Made by a program: the position numbers and the translations under genes. From Tissierellia bacterium (GTDB lineage Bacteria > Bacillota > Clostridia > Tissierellales > Tissierellaceae), in assembly GCA_012518035.1 (NCBI GenBank), contig JAAYTL010000022.1:1-37859 (forward strand): a stretch of 37,859 bases of DNA, in the 5' to 3' direction. The notes below the pieces were generated by a model, which made no database searches, was not told the DNA's origin, and worked only from the letters and a program-made list of their open reading frames with translations. Positions 15,136-25,423 of this stretch are shown in pieces; positions within the stretch are counted from its first letter, which is position 1, and each line of letters opens with the position of its first letter.

Positions 15136-17061
15136 TTATTGTATATAGAAAGTTTTGAAGTACTCATCATCATAGAATACATCGAATGAATCTCCCGGTC
15201 TAACAGTTAGCGGAATGATAATAGTGCTACCTGCATCATGTTCCTCGTTATAAACAGTTGTATCATCCGTAAAGATGGTAACAGTTACTGTATCCTTGCC
15301 CTCTGGGCTTGGTAGGCTCAGACTTATGTTTCTTTTGATTAGGTCCGGCTCTGGATCTGGTTCTGGTTCAGGCTCTGGTTCCTCTACCTCTTCAGGCCCC
15401 AGACTTACATATAAATCTATAGCCGTCTTACTATCTACTTGACTACCTGGTTGGTGAGACTGCCAATATACCAAGCCTGCTGGTACACTTGGATGATGCT
15501 TTTCAGTAACTTGACCAACCTCTAGGTCACTTCCTAGGATATCATTTCTAGCCTTTATCTCCTCCGAGCCCTCTAGGTTAGGTACTGTCACCTTCTTGAT
15601 TTCCTCACCCTGGCTTATAATTAGATTAACCTTGGAACCTGGTTCTAGATGAGTAAAGGCCTCAGGTTCCTGCCCCATAACAAGGTCCTTAGGAGTAACA
15701 TCTGAATACTCATACTTCTTTTCTCCAACTTCCAAACCTGCCTCCCTCAGCAATTCAACAGCCTCCTCATAGGTTCTGTTGATAAGGCCAGGTACCCTAA
15801 CAGTGTCCCTACCCTCGCTTATTACCACATCTATGGTAAAGCCTTCATTTACCTTAGTATTCTCTTTTTCGCTTTGACTAATTACAAGTCCAGGCTCAAA
15901 CTCCTCACTGGTAGCAGTTCCACTTACATTAAATACCAGGCCTAGGTCCTCTATCGTATTTCTAGCTTCACTTTCGGTCATACCAACTACATTAGGAACT
16001 ATGACCTCATTGACACTTAAAAAGTCCTTAAGCTTAATCCAACCAGCAAATACAATAGAAACCACTAGGAAGGCCAAAAGAACTGCTGACAAGATAGTCT
16101 TGGTGTTATTCTTTGACTTCTTATCTTCATCTTCAGCATATTCATCTATAAGCTCATCATCAATGCTTTGAATAAGCCTAGTGGGTTGTTCATCTATATC
16201 TACATCATTATTAACTATTAAATCAGGGCTGTCATTATTTTGGATTTTCCTTAAATCATTTAATAGAAAATCTATGCTGCCATACCTATCAGACTGATGT
16301 TTTTGAACACATTTCAGAATAATGGCCTCTAGATCTGGTGATACAGTATCATCCACTTGACTAGGTGGTATAATTTCTTCCTGAACATGTTTTAAGGCGA
16401 CAGTAATAGGAGTTTTCCCTTCATAAGGAAGCTTACCTGTTATCATCTCATACATAACAATACCTAGGGAATAGATATCGGATTTTTCATCAGTATATCC
16501 TCCCCTTGCCTGCTCAGGAGAAAAATAATGAACTGAGCCCAAGGCGCTTGAAGTAGTAGTTAGGGTAGAAGATGTAGCTGCCCTAGCGATTCCAAAATCA
16601 GTAACCTTGACCATGTTTTCTTGGTTTATGATGATGTTTTGAGGCTTTATGTCCCTGTGAACAATCAAGTTTGCGTGGGCATGTTTCAAGGCCTCAGCTA
16701 TTTGTATAGAATAATTAACCGTTTCATCAAAAGATAGTTTACCCTTTTCCTTGATCAATTCCTTCAAAGTCTTGCCTTTTATATGCTCCATTACAATATA
16801 ATGAATTACCTTGTTATCAATCTCCTCCACACCCACATCGTATACATTCATGATATTAGGATGGGAAAGACTAGCTGCTGCTTGAGATTCCCTTTTAAAC
16901 TTCCGAATAAATTCTTCATCTTCTAAAAATTCGCTTCTAAGTATTTTTATTGCTACAAACCTATTCAACAGGTGACACCTGGCCTTGTAAACCCTGGCCA
17001 TGCCACCCTCGCCTATAAGCTCTATAATTTCATATCTATTTCCTAATACTCTTCCTATCAT
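15136..17061 (-). CDS. prkC: Membrane Ser/Thr protein kinase with PASTA repeats
   Basis: 641 residues. The kinase domain (about 9-270) has the glycine loop GEGGMARV, K39, HRD at 135-137 and DFG at 155-157. An acidic juxtamembrane stretch precedes one membrane helix at about 322-342. Outside are three PASTA repeats (about 352-420, 421-488, 491-560), a Glu-Pro repeat linker (about 562-577) and a final 60-residue beta-rich domain with no family I know. Such kinases sense cell-wall fragments. Start at 17061 with GAGGTGA upstream; a longer frame to 17088 would overlap prpC. The partner phosphatase gene is 16 nt upstream. Confidence 0.96.
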   Translation of the reverse strand: MIGRVLGNRYEIIELIGEGGMARVYKARCHLLNRFVAIKILRSEFLEDEEFIRKFKRESQAAASLSHPNIMNVYDVGVEEIDNKVIHYIVMEHIKGKTLKELIKEKGKLSFDETVNYSIQIAEALKHAHANLIVHRDIKPQNIIINQENMVKVTDFGIARAATSSTLTTTSSALGSVHYFSPEQARGGYTDEKSDIYSLGIVMYEMITGKLPYEGKTPITVALKHVQEEIIPPSQVDDTVSPDLEAIILKCVQKHQSDRYGSIDFLLNDLRKIQNNDSPDLIVNNDVDIDEQPTRLIQSIDDELIDEYAEDEDKKSKNNTKTILSAVLLAFLVVSIVFAGWIKLKDFLSVNEVIVPNVVGMTESEARNTIEDLGLVFNVSGTATSEEFEPGLVISQSEKENTKVNEGFTIDVVISEGRDTVRVPGLINRTYEEAVELLREAGLEVGEKKYEYSDVTPKDLVMGQEPEAFTHLEPGSKVNLIISQGEEIKKVTVPNLEGSEEIKARNDILGSDLEVGQVTEKHHPSVPAGLVYWQSHQPGSQVDSKTAIDLYVSLGPEEVEEPEPEPEPDPEPDLIKRNISLSLPSPEGKDTVTVTIFTDDTTVYNEEHDAGSTIIIPLTVRPGDSFDVFYDDEYFKTFYIQ

Positions 17062-17077
17062 CTTGTCACCTCTTTTA

Positions 17078-17806
17078 CTATAATTCAACTATGATTACTG
17101 TTATATTATCCTTACCACCGTTGTCATTGGCAAGTTGGACAAGTTTATTGCAAGCTAACTCTACTTCTTCTTCATTGCTTATTATATCAAATATGGTATT
17201 ATCCCTTACCATATTTGTAAGCCCATCACTGCATATTAAAAAGTAATCTCCAGGCCTATAACCTAGTATTTTAAGTTCAAAATCCAACTCCATGCTTGTC
17301 CCCAAGGCCTTGGTTATGATGTTTCTCTTAGGATGTATCAGGGCCTCTTCCTCACTAATACTCCCATTCTTGACCAACTCGTTGACCAGGGAATCATCCT
17401 CAGTAACCTGCTTCATCCCACTGGCATCGATATAGTATGCCCTACTATCCCCTACATGACCTATATAGATCCTGTCTTCAAATATGTATGCCATGGTTAA
17501 GGTTGTACCCATACCAGCATATTGTGGAATTGACAAGGCTTGATTGTATATTTCCTCATTTGCCTGGTGAATAGACTCAGTAATGCAGGCAATGATATCA
17601 TCCCTACTAGCGAGATTTTCCTTGTTTTTGATGAAATTCTCCTTGATAATATCAACAGCCATGCTACTTGCTATTCTCCCAGCATTGTGACCACCCATCC
17701 CATCAGCAACTATGAAGAGGGGAAAATCCTCTTGGGCTGAGTGGAAGATGGAATCTTGATTGTCTTCTCTACACAAGCCAGTATCAGTTAATCCACAAGC
17801 CTTCAT
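17078..17806 (-). CDS. prpC: PP2C-type Ser/Thr protein phosphatase
   Basis: 242 residues of the PPM/PP2C family: DNQD at about 15-18, VADGMGGHNAG near 33, GMGTTL near 98, GHVGDSRAYY near 117, ICSDGLTN near 192 and GKDNITVI near 230. The aspartates that bind two metal ions are present. It removes phosphate from PrkC and its targets, and is the cognate partner encoded directly next to prkC. ATG start at 17806 after GGGGTGA. It is 24 nt downstream of rlmN. Confidence 0.96.
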   Translation of the reverse strand: MKACGLTDTGLCREDNQDSIFHSAQEDFPLFIVADGMGGHNAGRIASSMAVDIIKENFIKNKENLASRDDIIACITESIHQANEEIYNQALSIPQYAGMGTTLTMAYIFEDRIYIGHVGDSRAYYIDASGMKQVTEDDSLVNELVKNGSISEEEALIHPKRNIITKALGTSMELDFELKILGYRPGDYFLICSDGLTNMVRDNTIFDIISNEEEVELACNKLVQLANDNGGKDNITVIIVEL

Positions 17807-17830
17807 ATTATCACCCCAGTTTGAAAATGA

Positions 17831-18862
17831 TTATCCTTGAGAAAGATAGTCCCTACGCAACTGACCGCAAGCAGCAGATATATCTTCACCCTTTTCCTGC
17901 CTAATGGTTGCTTGTATATTCTTCCCAAGTAGTTGTCTCTGAAACCTCTCAATATTACTTATACTCGGCCTAGCCTTCTTGTATTCCTTAATTGGATTTA
18001 AGGGTATCAAATTAATGTGTGAATTTAAACCCCTTAGTATCCTACCTAACTCATCAACGTCTTCCCTTCTATCATTAACACCTTCTATTAAGGTGTACTC
18101 AAAAGTTAGCCTCCTACCTGTCCTTGCCTCATAATGCCTACAGGCCTCCATAAGGTCCTTTATCTTATACTTCCTAGCTACTGGCATCATCTTCATCCTA
18201 ATATCATCAAAGGGTGAATGCAAGGATATGGACAAGGTAATGGGAAGATCTTCCTCCGCTAAATCATAAATCTCTGGCACAAGACCACAGGTTGACAGAG
18301 TAATATTCCTATAGCTGAGGTTATGACCCTTGGGGTGGTGGATAATATCCAAGAATTTCATGGTATTATCATAATTATCCAAGGGCTCACCACTACCCAT
18401 TAATACAATATTAGATATCTTCTTGTCAATATCTTTTTCAATACTATAGACTTGATTCAGCATTTCGCTGGGACTTAAATCCCTTATACGTCCTTCCTTG
18501 GTAGATGCACAAAAACTGCAGCCCATCCTGCAGCCCACCTGGGTGGATATGCAGACAGTCAGGCCATGTTTATGCTCCATCAGGACACTTTCTATAATAT
18601 TATTATCTTCCAACAAAAATAAGTACTTCTTTGTATTATCTATTTTAGAGTCCAATCTCTTTAAAAGTCGAACCCGATTAACCTTAGCACTTTCCTTCAA
18701 CTCCTGCCTTAGCTTCATAGGCAAGATATGAATATCATCCATGCTTAGCCCCATATTCCTATGGAAATATGAAAAAAGCTGCTCTCCTCTAAAGGGCTTT
18801 TCACCTATAGATATCATATAGTCCCTTAATTCGTCAAGACTTAAGCTATTAAGCTCTATCAT
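17831..18862 (-). CDS. rlmN: Dual-specificity 23S rRNA/tRNA methyltransferase RlmN
   Basis: 343 residues, a radical-SAM methyltransferase. The 4Fe-4S cluster motif is C111-x3-C115-x2-C118 (CRMGCSFC). The methyl-accepting cysteine lies in the C-terminal AACGQL near 334. GSGEPLDNYDN, STCGLVP and SISLHSPFD are further family blocks. It methylates C2 of A2503 in 23S rRNA and A37 in some tRNAs. ATG start at 18862 with GAGGTGG 8 nt upstream. A 58-nt gap to rsmB has no recognisable signal. Confidence 0.97.
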   Translation of the reverse strand: MIELNSLSLDELRDYMISIGEKPFRGEQLFSYFHRNMGLSMDDIHILPMKLRQELKESAKVNRVRLLKRLDSKIDNTKKYLFLLEDNNIIESVLMEHKHGLTVCISTQVGCRMGCSFCASTKEGRIRDLSPSEMLNQVYSIEKDIDKKISNIVLMGSGEPLDNYDNTMKFLDIIHHPKGHNLSYRNITLSTCGLVPEIYDLAEEDLPITLSISLHSPFDDIRMKMMPVARKYKIKDLMEACRHYEARTGRRLTFEYTLIEGVNDRREDVDELGRILRGLNSHINLIPLNPIKEYKKARPSISNIERFQRQLLGKNIQATIRQEKGEDISAACGQLRRDYLSQG

Positions 18863-18920
18863 TTATTTAACCACCTCGATTTGCCCTCTAGACCATTATA
18901 CATAATAATAATCTAATTAT

Positions 18921-20261
18921 CTATCTTTCTTTAATCATTTTAGCTATAAAAAACCCGTCGGTACCATGAATATGGGGATATAATTCAAGGTAGCCGTCTT
19001 TTAGGTTGGCTAGCTTATCCTTGTGGTCTAGACTATTCTCTAGACTAACCAATTTGAAATTAGGATTTTCTTCTAAGAACCTCTTGATTAGATTGATATT
19101 CTCGTCCTTCTCTATGGTACACGTGCTATATACTAGGTTACCCCCTAGCCTAATATAATCCTTAACATTGCTTATTATATCATATTGAAGCCTTGATAGG
19201 GCAGCAATATCCTCTTCCCTTCTCTGCCATTTGATTTCAGGCTTACGCCTAATAAGACCCAGGCCAGAACAGGGAGCATCTATTAGGAGGTAATCAACCT
19301 TCCCAACCAGCTCCTCATCCCTCTCTAAGGCATCATGATTTTCCACCTTTAAAATATCTATACCTAACCTCTTGGAGTTTTCCCTAATTAAGCTAAGCTT
19401 ATGCTGGTATATATCCCTACTTATGACAAGGCCCTTATTACCCATGATTTGGGCCATATGGGTAGCCTTACCTCCAGGAGCACTACAAACATCCAGAAGG
19501 GTAGATCCCTCTCTAGGGTCCATAATTTGGCCCACCAACATACTGGATTCATCCTGGATGGTAAAGAGACCCTCCTTAAACTCTTGAAGACCTGTTATAT
19601 TTTGGGCCTCCTGGATTATGAGGCAGTCCCTAGCATATTGGCCTTCTTTAAGTGTCATTCCCTTTTCTTCCAGCCTAGCTTTTAAATCTTGTCTGCTTAT
19701 CTTTAAGCTATTAACCCTAACATTTAATAGGGGTCTCTCATTATTGGCCTTACACAGACTTTCAGTAAAGTCTAGTCCAAATTCACCTATCCATCTTTTG
19801 ACCATCCATTCTGGATGGGAATATTTAATGGAGATATAACTGACCATATCCTCCTTGTCAATATGGGTAAACCTATCCTTATCCCTGATAATAGCCCTAA
19901 GGATTCCATTAACATAGCCTACGCTGCCCCTATGACCATATTTCTTGGCTAATTTTACCGACTCATTGACCGCAGCACTATCTGGTATCCTGTCCATAAA
20001 GATGATTTGATATAGCCCCATCCTCACTATATCCAGGATATGAGGATGGAGTTTCTTTAACCTAATCTTGGATGCCTTAGTAATTACATGGTCGAGATAA
20101 AGCCTGTTTTCAATTACACCATACACCAGCTCCCTTATCAGGTTCTCATCCCTAGGGTCCAGGCCCTTACCAATTTTATTTAATTCTATATTGGAATATG
20201 CATCCTTCTTGTTTATATCCACTAATACCTTCAAGGCAAGTTGCCTTGGATTATTTGACAT
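18921..20261 (-). CDS. rsmB: 16S rRNA (cytosine967-C5)-methyltransferase RsmB
   Basis: 446 residues: an N-terminal NusB-like helical domain (about 1-140) and a C-terminal SAM domain with DVCSAPGGKATH near 257, DAPCSGLG near 325 and the catalytic cysteine in YSTCTIEKDEN near 377. ATG start at 20261 after AAGGTGA. The T-run of the upstream yugP hairpin ends only about 19 nt before the start, so expression depends on read-through or an unseen promoter. Confidence 0.96.
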   Translation of the reverse strand: MSNNPRQLALKVLVDINKKDAYSNIELNKIGKGLDPRDENLIRELVYGVIENRLYLDHVITKASKIRLKKLHPHILDIVRMGLYQIIFMDRIPDSAAVNESVKLAKKYGHRGSVGYVNGILRAIIRDKDRFTHIDKEDMVSYISIKYSHPEWMVKRWIGEFGLDFTESLCKANNERPLLNVRVNSLKISRQDLKARLEEKGMTLKEGQYARDCLIIQEAQNITGLQEFKEGLFTIQDESSMLVGQIMDPREGSTLLDVCSAPGGKATHMAQIMGNKGLVISRDIYQHKLSLIRENSKRLGIDILKVENHDALERDEELVGKVDYLLIDAPCSGLGLIRRKPEIKWQRREEDIAALSRLQYDIISNVKDYIRLGGNLVYSTCTIEKDENINLIKRFLEENPNFKLVSLENSLDHKDKLANLKDGYLELYPHIHGTDGFFIAKMIKER

Positions 20262-20279
20262 TCAATCACCTTCTTCTAT

Positions 20280-20381
20280 AAAAAAAGAATCTAGCTACTA
20301 AGAGCCATCTGTCATCCATGGGCCTAGGTAAGCTTTAAGCCCAGGATGACAAAATCTACCCTATAATAGTAGCATAGATTC
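20280..20381 (-). terminator. Long nested palindrome acting as terminator after yugP
   Basis: Outer arms 20287-20300 (GAATCTAGCTACTA) and 20367-20381 pair with one bulged base. Inner arms TGTCATCC (20310-20317) and GGATGACA (20344-20351) and TGGGC/GCCCA pair above an unpaired internal loop. On the minus strand the hairpin starts at the yugP stop codon and is followed by seven T. The TGTCATCC/GGATGACA part resembles a sequence at 25344-25395, so this may be an intergenic palindromic repeat that has become a terminator. Confidence 0.75.
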
Positions 20382-21080
20382 CTAGTTTCTTCTTCTGTTG
20401 GCCAAGGCTAAGAGTCTTAGTAGCTCAGCTATGGCTGTTAGGGTTGCTGCAACATAGGTAAAGGCTGCTGCAGACAACATGCTCTTGGCAGGTCTTAAAC
20501 TCTCCCTTGGAGATATGCCATTCTCCAATTGGGCCATGGCCCTTCTACTGGCATTTAATTCAACAGGTAGGGTCACCAGTTGAAAAACTACAACTCCAAT
20601 AAATATGGCTATCCCTAACTCCAGTAGGAAGGGACTTACCAGAAATCCTAGCACAATCAAAATCCAAACGAATCTGGAGCTAAAACTAACTATTGGTGCC
20701 ATATTGTTTCTAAGGATCAGTGGAAAATATCCATCTGCATGTTGTAGGGCATGGCCTGCCTCATGGGCTGCCACACTCATTGATGCTATACTAGATCCAT
20801 TATAGATGGAGCTAGAAAGTCTTACCACCCTGGCTCTAGGATCATAGTGGTCAGTTAGTTGACCAGCTACTGGCTCAACAGGCACATCATACAGGCCATT
20901 CCTGTCCAGAATCATTCGGGCAACCTGGGCTCCCGTTAAACCACTACCACTATTAACCCTAGAATACCTATTATAGGCCCCTGAAACCTTAGCCTGGGCT
21001 AATAGTCCTATTAACAAGGCAGGTAAAACAAAGATAAACCAAGTACTATCATAATACATGCCATATCCCATATAAGGCAT
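20382..21080 (-). CDS. yugP: Membrane zinc metallopeptidase, YugP family
   Basis: 232 residues. The zinc protease motif HEAGH is at 106-110, preceded by ARVVRLSSSIYNGSSIAS. There is a membrane segment at about 13-29 and two more at about 125-160, then PVELNASRRA, which includes a likely third zinc ligand (E), and a final hydrophobic segment. Substrates are unknown. The ATG at 21080 (MPYMGYGMYYD) is 6 nt after GAGGTG; ATG/GTG codons at 21086-21089 are too close to that site. The fmt-yugP-rsmB order is common in clostridia. Confidence 0.92.
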   Translation of the reverse strand: MPYMGYGMYYDSTWFIFVLPALLIGLLAQAKVSGAYNRYSRVNSGSGLTGAQVARMILDRNGLYDVPVEPVAGQLTDHYDPRARVVRLSSSIYNGSSIASMSVAAHEAGHALQHADGYFPLILRNNMAPIVSFSSRFVWILIVLGFLVSPFLLELGIAIFIGVVVFQLVTLPVELNASRRAMAQLENGISPRESLRPAKSMLSAAAFTYVAATLTAIAELLRLLALANRRRN

Positions 21081-21096
21081 ACACATCACCTCAACT

Positions 21097-22026
21097 TTAT
21101 TTTAATATCCTTCCACTTTCAATTGAATTCCCAGCCAGGTATTCCCTGACCTTCATCCTTCTTTTATTGGGGAACTGCAGCTCTTCTATGATGACAACCC
21201 CGTCACCAGTTGCTACATATAGTCCCTCATTAGATACCTTTACTATTTCACCAGCCTGACCCTCAATAGCTTCGTCTAGGACCCTTAGGCTATGAATTTT
21301 AACCAAGTCATCTCCATAGTTGGTAAAGCTACCAGGCCATGGTTTCAATCCCCTAATCAGATTAAAGATGTCCCTGGAGGATTTGCTCCAATCAATTCTA
21401 CCTGTCTCCCTGCTGAGCATGGGAGCATAGGAGGACTCATCATCATTCTGAGGGGTATAGCTTGCCTTGCCATCCATAATATCCTTTAGGGTTGATACTA
21501 GGATCTCGCCACCTAGCTTGGATAGCTTATCATGAACAGTAATAGCATCATCTTCATATAATATTGGGATGGCCGCCTTACTAATCATGTCTCCAGTGTC
21601 TAAACCTTCTTCTATCTTCATTATAGTAATCCCAGTCTCATCTTCACCATTGATTATGGCCCAATTAATAGGAGCAGCCCCCCTGTATTTAGGGAGCAAG
21701 GATGCATGAACATTGATGCTGTCAACCTTGGCTATACTTAAGACCTCTTTTTTCAAAATCTGTCCGAAGGCTGCTACAACCAAGAAATCAGCTCCTACTT
21801 CCTTAAGCCTTTCAATGGATTCTTCACTATTTATGCTACTTGGTTGGTATACCTCTAGGCCAAGTTCCATGGCCCTCTTCTTTACTGGTGTAGGTTGAAG
21901 TTTTTTCCCCCTACCCCTGGGTCTATCCTCTTGGCTTATAACCAGGGCAACATCAAAATTATGTTCTACTAAGGCTTCTAGGCTGGGTACAGCAAATTCT
22001 GGTGTTCCTGCAAAAATTATCTTCAT
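21097..22026 (-). CDS. fmt: Methionyl-tRNA formyltransferase
   Basis: 309 residues with IIFAGTPEFAVPSLEAL at the N-terminus, the catalytic block HASLLPKYRGAAPINWAI near 110 (Asn, His) and TGITIMKIEEGLDTGD near 135 with the catalytic Asp. It formylates initiator Met-tRNA. Start at 22026, with GAGGAG about 7 nt upstream inside the end of def; the longer frame to 22062 would overlap def. It is 1 nt downstream of def, the enzyme that later removes the formyl group. Confidence 0.98.
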   Translation of the reverse strand: MKIIFAGTPEFAVPSLEALVEHNFDVALVISQEDRPRGRGKKLQPTPVKKRAMELGLEVYQPSSINSEESIERLKEVGADFLVVAAFGQILKKEVLSIAKVDSINVHASLLPKYRGAAPINWAIINGEDETGITIMKIEEGLDTGDMISKAAIPILYEDDAITVHDKLSKLGGEILVSTLKDIMDGKASYTPQNDDESSYAPMLSRETGRIDWSKSSRDIFNLIRGLKPWPGSFTNYGDDLVKIHSLRVLDEAIEGQAGEIVKVSNEGLYVATGDGVVIIEELQFPNKRRMKVREYLAGNSIESGRILK

Positions 22027-22027
22027 C

Positions 22028-22525
22028 TTATGACTCCTCTTCCTCTTCAAGAGTTTCCTCATCTTCTTCAGCTGTTAAATCCACATATTCTATAACTTTA
22101 TCGGTATATAAAATCCCATCTAGATGGTCAATCTCATGGCAGATAGCCTTAGCCAATAAACCTTCCCCTTCAAGGATAACCTCTTCTCCATCCTCGTTTA
22201 TATACTTAATCTTGACCCTCTCAGGCCTTTCCACCTTACCAGCCTTGTTGGGTACTGATAGGCAACCCTCTATATCTATTTTTGTACCTTCTTCGTCAAT
22301 TATTTCAGGATTTATTATCTTAATTGGGCCCTCTCCAACATCAATAACTACAGCCCTTCTAAGGACCCCTACCTGTGGTGCAGCCAAGCCTACACCTTCT
22401 GCATCCCTCATGGTCTCTACCATATCATCTAGCAATACTTGAATTCTGTCGTTAATCTCATCAATAGGTCTGGACTTCTTCCTGAGAATAGGGTCCCCTT
22501 CTAACCTTATACGTCTTAATGCCAT
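22028..22525 (-). CDS. def: Peptide deformylase
   Basis: 165 residues with all three motifs: GVGLAAPQ at 44-51, EGCLSVP at 86-92 and HEIDH at 130-134, giving the metal ligands Cys and two His. It removes the N-formyl group from nascent proteins. The tail from about residue 147 is highly acidic ([14 protein letters not shown]), an extension not needed for catalysis. ATG start at 22525 after GGAGGAG. It lies 11 nt after priA. Confidence 0.98.
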   Translation of the reverse strand: MALRRIRLEGDPILRKKSRPIDEINDRIQVLLDDMVETMRDAEGVGLAAPQVGVLRRAVVIDVGEGPIKIINPEIIDEEGTKIDIEGCLSVPNKAGKVERPERVKIKYINEDGEEVILEGEGLLAKAICHEIDHLDGILYTDKVIEYVDLTAEEDEETLEEEEES

Positions 22526-22536
22526 TTCTTCTCCTC

Positions 22537-25005
22537 CTATAAAATTGTGTTAGGATTGATGTCAATGCTTATCCTTATGTCATCCATCTTTAGATTACCT
22601 TCATTATATATACATACCCGGTTTATCAGTCTCTTTAACTTTTCCTTGTAAGCATCCTCAATCTTTACGATAATCTGATATCTATAATTACCCTTAATTT
22701 TCTCCAGGGCTGCAGGATAAGGACCTATAATATAATCTCCATAAGAGTCTCTATATATATTATAGACTTCATCCTTTATTATATTATATATCTCTTTTGA
22801 GAGTTTACCAACCCCTTGTTTATCCTCACCGTAAATCAAAATATTAACCAGATCTATAAAGGGTGGATAGAGGAACTCTTTCCTTAGCCTTATCTCATGA
22901 TCATAGAATCCCAGGTAGTCCTGTTTTTTTGCATGTCTGATGCTGTAATGGTCAGGATTATAGGTCTGAAGGATTACCCTTCCCTTACTATCTCCCCTAC
23001 CTGCCCTTCCAGCAACCTGGGTAATCAGCTGAAAGGTCCTCTCAGGAGACTTATAGTCCGGCAAGTTCAGGCTAGTATCAGCAGCAATAATTCCTACTAA
23101 GACCACATCTTCAAAATCCAGCCCCTTTGAAATCATCTGGGTACCTATAAGGATATCTACCTTTTTATTTTTCATTTCCTCCAGTATCCTATCATGACTT
23201 CCCTTTCTACTGGTGGTGTCTCCATCCATCCTAGCCACCCTGGCTTCAGGGAAGCTCTCCCTAACCAACTCCTCCACCTTTTCTGTTCCTATGCCGAAGT
23301 ATTTTATATACTTACTCTTACATGATGGACATACATGGGGAATCCTCTTGGTTTGGCCGCAGTAGTTACACCTTAGCCTATTTATATTCTTGTAATAGGT
23401 CATAGATATTTCACAGGAATCACACTTCACCACATACCCACACTTCCTACAGGATACGAAGGTTGAAAATCCCCTCCTGTTTAGAAAAAGGATAATTTGT
23501 TTTTTATCGTCCAGGGCCCTTCTAATTTCCTCCTCCAGCTCCAGGCTAAAGATAGACCTGTTACCCATCATAAGCTCATCCCGCATGTCCACTAGTCTTA
23601 TTTCAGGCATGATTTGGTGATTAACCCTATCTTTAAGCTCTAGAAGGACCATATTACCTTCCTGAGCCTTCCTATAGGAATCCAGTGAGGGAGTAGCTGA
23701 GCCTAAAACCAGGTAGCCACCTTCCCTATCAACCCTTTTTTCTGCAACTTCCACGGTATTATACTTGGGGTTTTGGGAGGACTTGTAGGTGGATTCGTGT
23801 TCTTCATCTATGATTATCAAACCTAGGTTCTTCAAGGGGGCAAATACAGCAGACCTAGCCCCAATCACTATCTTTACCCTACCTTCCCTTATCCTCCTCC
23901 ACTGGTCAAACCTCTCTCCCTGGGATAGCCTACTATGGAGGATGGCTATGTTATCACCAAACCTTCCAACAAACCTATCTATGGTTTGGGGTGTTAGGGC
24001 TATTTCAGGCACCAGGATTATGGAACCCATATCCTTCTTCAGCATCTCTTCCACCAGTTGTAAATAAATCTCAGTCTTCCCACTGCCTGTTACCCCATGG
24101 ATTAGGAACTTGTTTTCCCTGCTTAAGCCATTAATTGAGGATAGGATTCTATTGAAGACCTTAGCCTGTTTATCATTTAGCCTATGCTTATCATATTTAG
24201 GTATGGTCCGTTTTATTGGTTCCCTATAGATTTCCATTTCATAGATACTTGCTAGACCCTTTTCCTCCAAGGCCCTTGCGGTGCTTAAGCTGGTGTTCAG
24301 CTCCTTGAGAAGGCTAGAAACACTCATGTCTCCATGCTTATAAAGATACATAGCTATCTCCAGCTGCTTCTTGGCCCTCTTGCCTACAAGTTTATGTATA
24401 TCATCCTGAGTTAGCTTATCCGATAGCAACCTAATCCATTTTTCCTTTTTTTTCTTGACAGAAGTGGTGATATCTATAGTGGTTTCTATAACTCTTAACC
24501 CTTCCAATTCATTCAAATATTTATTTATATAGGAGACTTGTAAGTCCTTTTTCAAATCAGAGAGAAGGACCATACCCTTATCCTTTAAATAGTCGATGAT
24601 TTGTTTCTCTTCCTTCACTTTTGGGCTATAATCTGTAGATAATAACTCCACAAAAGTATTTATCTGCTTATAGTCGCCAGGTGGAAGTATGGGTTGTAGA
24701 GCTTCAAAAAAGGTGCAGAGGTACTCATCCTTCATCCAATAGCCCAAGTCCAGCATTTCCTTGGATATAATGGGCTTGTCATCCAAGAAGTCTATTATGG
24801 ACTTTAGCTGGTATTCTGAATCAAACTCATCTTCTATAGATACAAGAAGGCCCTTGGTTACCCTATTACCCATGCCAAAGGGAACGACAACCCTCATCCC
24901 CTCCCTAGCTATATCTATGAAGTCTTCATCTATTATATAGGTAAATAGCCTGTCCAATTGGGCTGCATAACTGTCTATTAAAACCTGTCCATACCTTATA
25001 GCCAC
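22537..25005 (-). CDS. priA: Primosomal protein N' (replication restart helicase PriA)
   Basis: 822 residues. N-terminal 3'-DNA-binding domain (about 1-105), winged-helix part, then helicase with Walker A GVTGSGKT at 304-311 and DEEH near 398. A zinc-binding insertion has paired cysteines (CRKCG, CDSC, CNYCG, CPSC) near 520-565, and the C-terminal helicase domain ends in VAGRAGRG. It reloads the replisome at stalled forks. The start is GTG at 25005 with GAGGTG about 6 nt upstream. A 682-bp gene-free stretch precedes it, with no clear promoter. Confidence 0.97.
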   Translation of the reverse strand: MAIRYGQVLIDSYAAQLDRLFTYIIDEDFIDIAREGMRVVVPFGMGNRVTKGLLVSIEDEFDSEYQLKSIIDFLDDKPIISKEMLDLGYWMKDEYLCTFFEALQPILPPGDYKQINTFVELLSTDYSPKVKEEKQIIDYLKDKGMVLLSDLKKDLQVSYINKYLNELEGLRVIETTIDITTSVKKKKEKWIRLLSDKLTQDDIHKLVGKRAKKQLEIAMYLYKHGDMSVSSLLKELNTSLSTARALEEKGLASIYEMEIYREPIKRTIPKYDKHRLNDKQAKVFNRILSSINGLSRENKFLIHGVTGSGKTEIYLQLVEEMLKKDMGSIILVPEIALTPQTIDRFVGRFGDNIAILHSRLSQGERFDQWRRIREGRVKIVIGARSAVFAPLKNLGLIIIDEEHESTYKSSQNPKYNTVEVAEKRVDREGGYLVLGSATPSLDSYRKAQEGNMVLLELKDRVNHQIMPEIRLVDMRDELMMGNRSIFSLELEEEIRRALDDKKQIILFLNRRGFSTFVSCRKCGYVVKCDSCEISMTYYKNINRLRCNYCGQTKRIPHVCPSCKSKYIKYFGIGTEKVEELVRESFPEARVARMDGDTTSRKGSHDRILEEMKNKKVDILIGTQMISKGLDFEDVVLVGIIAADTSLNLPDYKSPERTFQLITQVAGRAGRGDSKGRVILQTYNPDHYSIRHAKKQDYLGFYDHEIRLRKEFLYPPFIDLVNILIYGEDKQGVGKLSKEIYNIIKDEVYNIYRDSYGDYIIGPYPAALEKIKGNYRYQIIVKIEDAYKEKLKRLINRVCIYNEGNLKMDDIRISIDINPNTIL

Positions 25006-25097
25006 TACTTACACCTCTTTTCTAACATCTAGAAACCATTCTTTAAGACCTCATTGCTTAAGAATATGTCGTCTTACATAAGTCGTAGAAGAATTTT

Positions 25098-25167
25098 AGT
25101 AGAGAATAGAATTTAAATCCTTATTCACTCAAACTTTTGAATTCATCAGATTTAAATTCTTTCTACT
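25098..25167. repeat. Inverted repeat with 12-bp perfect inner arms
   Basis: AGAATTTAAATC (25108-25119) and GATTTAAATTCT (25149-25160) are perfect inverted copies around a 29-nt loop. Outer arms AGTAGA (25098-25103) and TCTACT (25162-25167) extend it. Function unknown. Confidence 0.7.
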
Positions 25168-25211
25168 TTTCTGCATCTTGTTATGATGCTTATGCAACAT
25201 TTGTACAAATA

Positions 25212-25287
25212 AGATAAAAGAGAAACGCTCATTTCGCTTCAAGATTTGATACCTTATACAGCTCATTCGCTTATTTTTCTTTTATCT
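25212..25287. repeat. Inverted repeat with 14-bp arms
   Basis: AGATAAAAGAGAAA (25212-25225) pairs with TTTTTCTTTTATCT (25274-25287) with one G-T pair. The 48-nt interior contains two near-copies of GCTCATT(T)CGCTT in direct orientation. Function unknown. Confidence 0.65.
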
Positions 25288-25343
25288 ATTTAGCCTATAC
25301 ATTCAGCCAATTAAAGGTCAGAATTGATTAGTGCTAAAAGTTT

Positions 25344-25395
25344 AGGATCAAGATCCTTCGTAGGTAAGGCTAATCCTGTCCGTCTCAGGATGACA
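25344..25395. repeat. Degenerate copy of a GGATGACA/GATCCTTCG-type intergenic repeat
   Basis: AGGATCAAGATCCTTCG is followed after about 25 nt by CTCAGGATGACA, the two ends of a motif often seen in bacterial intergenic repeats. It shares TAGGTAAG and CAGGATGACA, in the same order, with the palindrome at 20287-20381. Confidence 0.45.
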
Positions 25396-25423
25396 ATTAT
25401 GTCAACTAACAGGACTATAGTTA

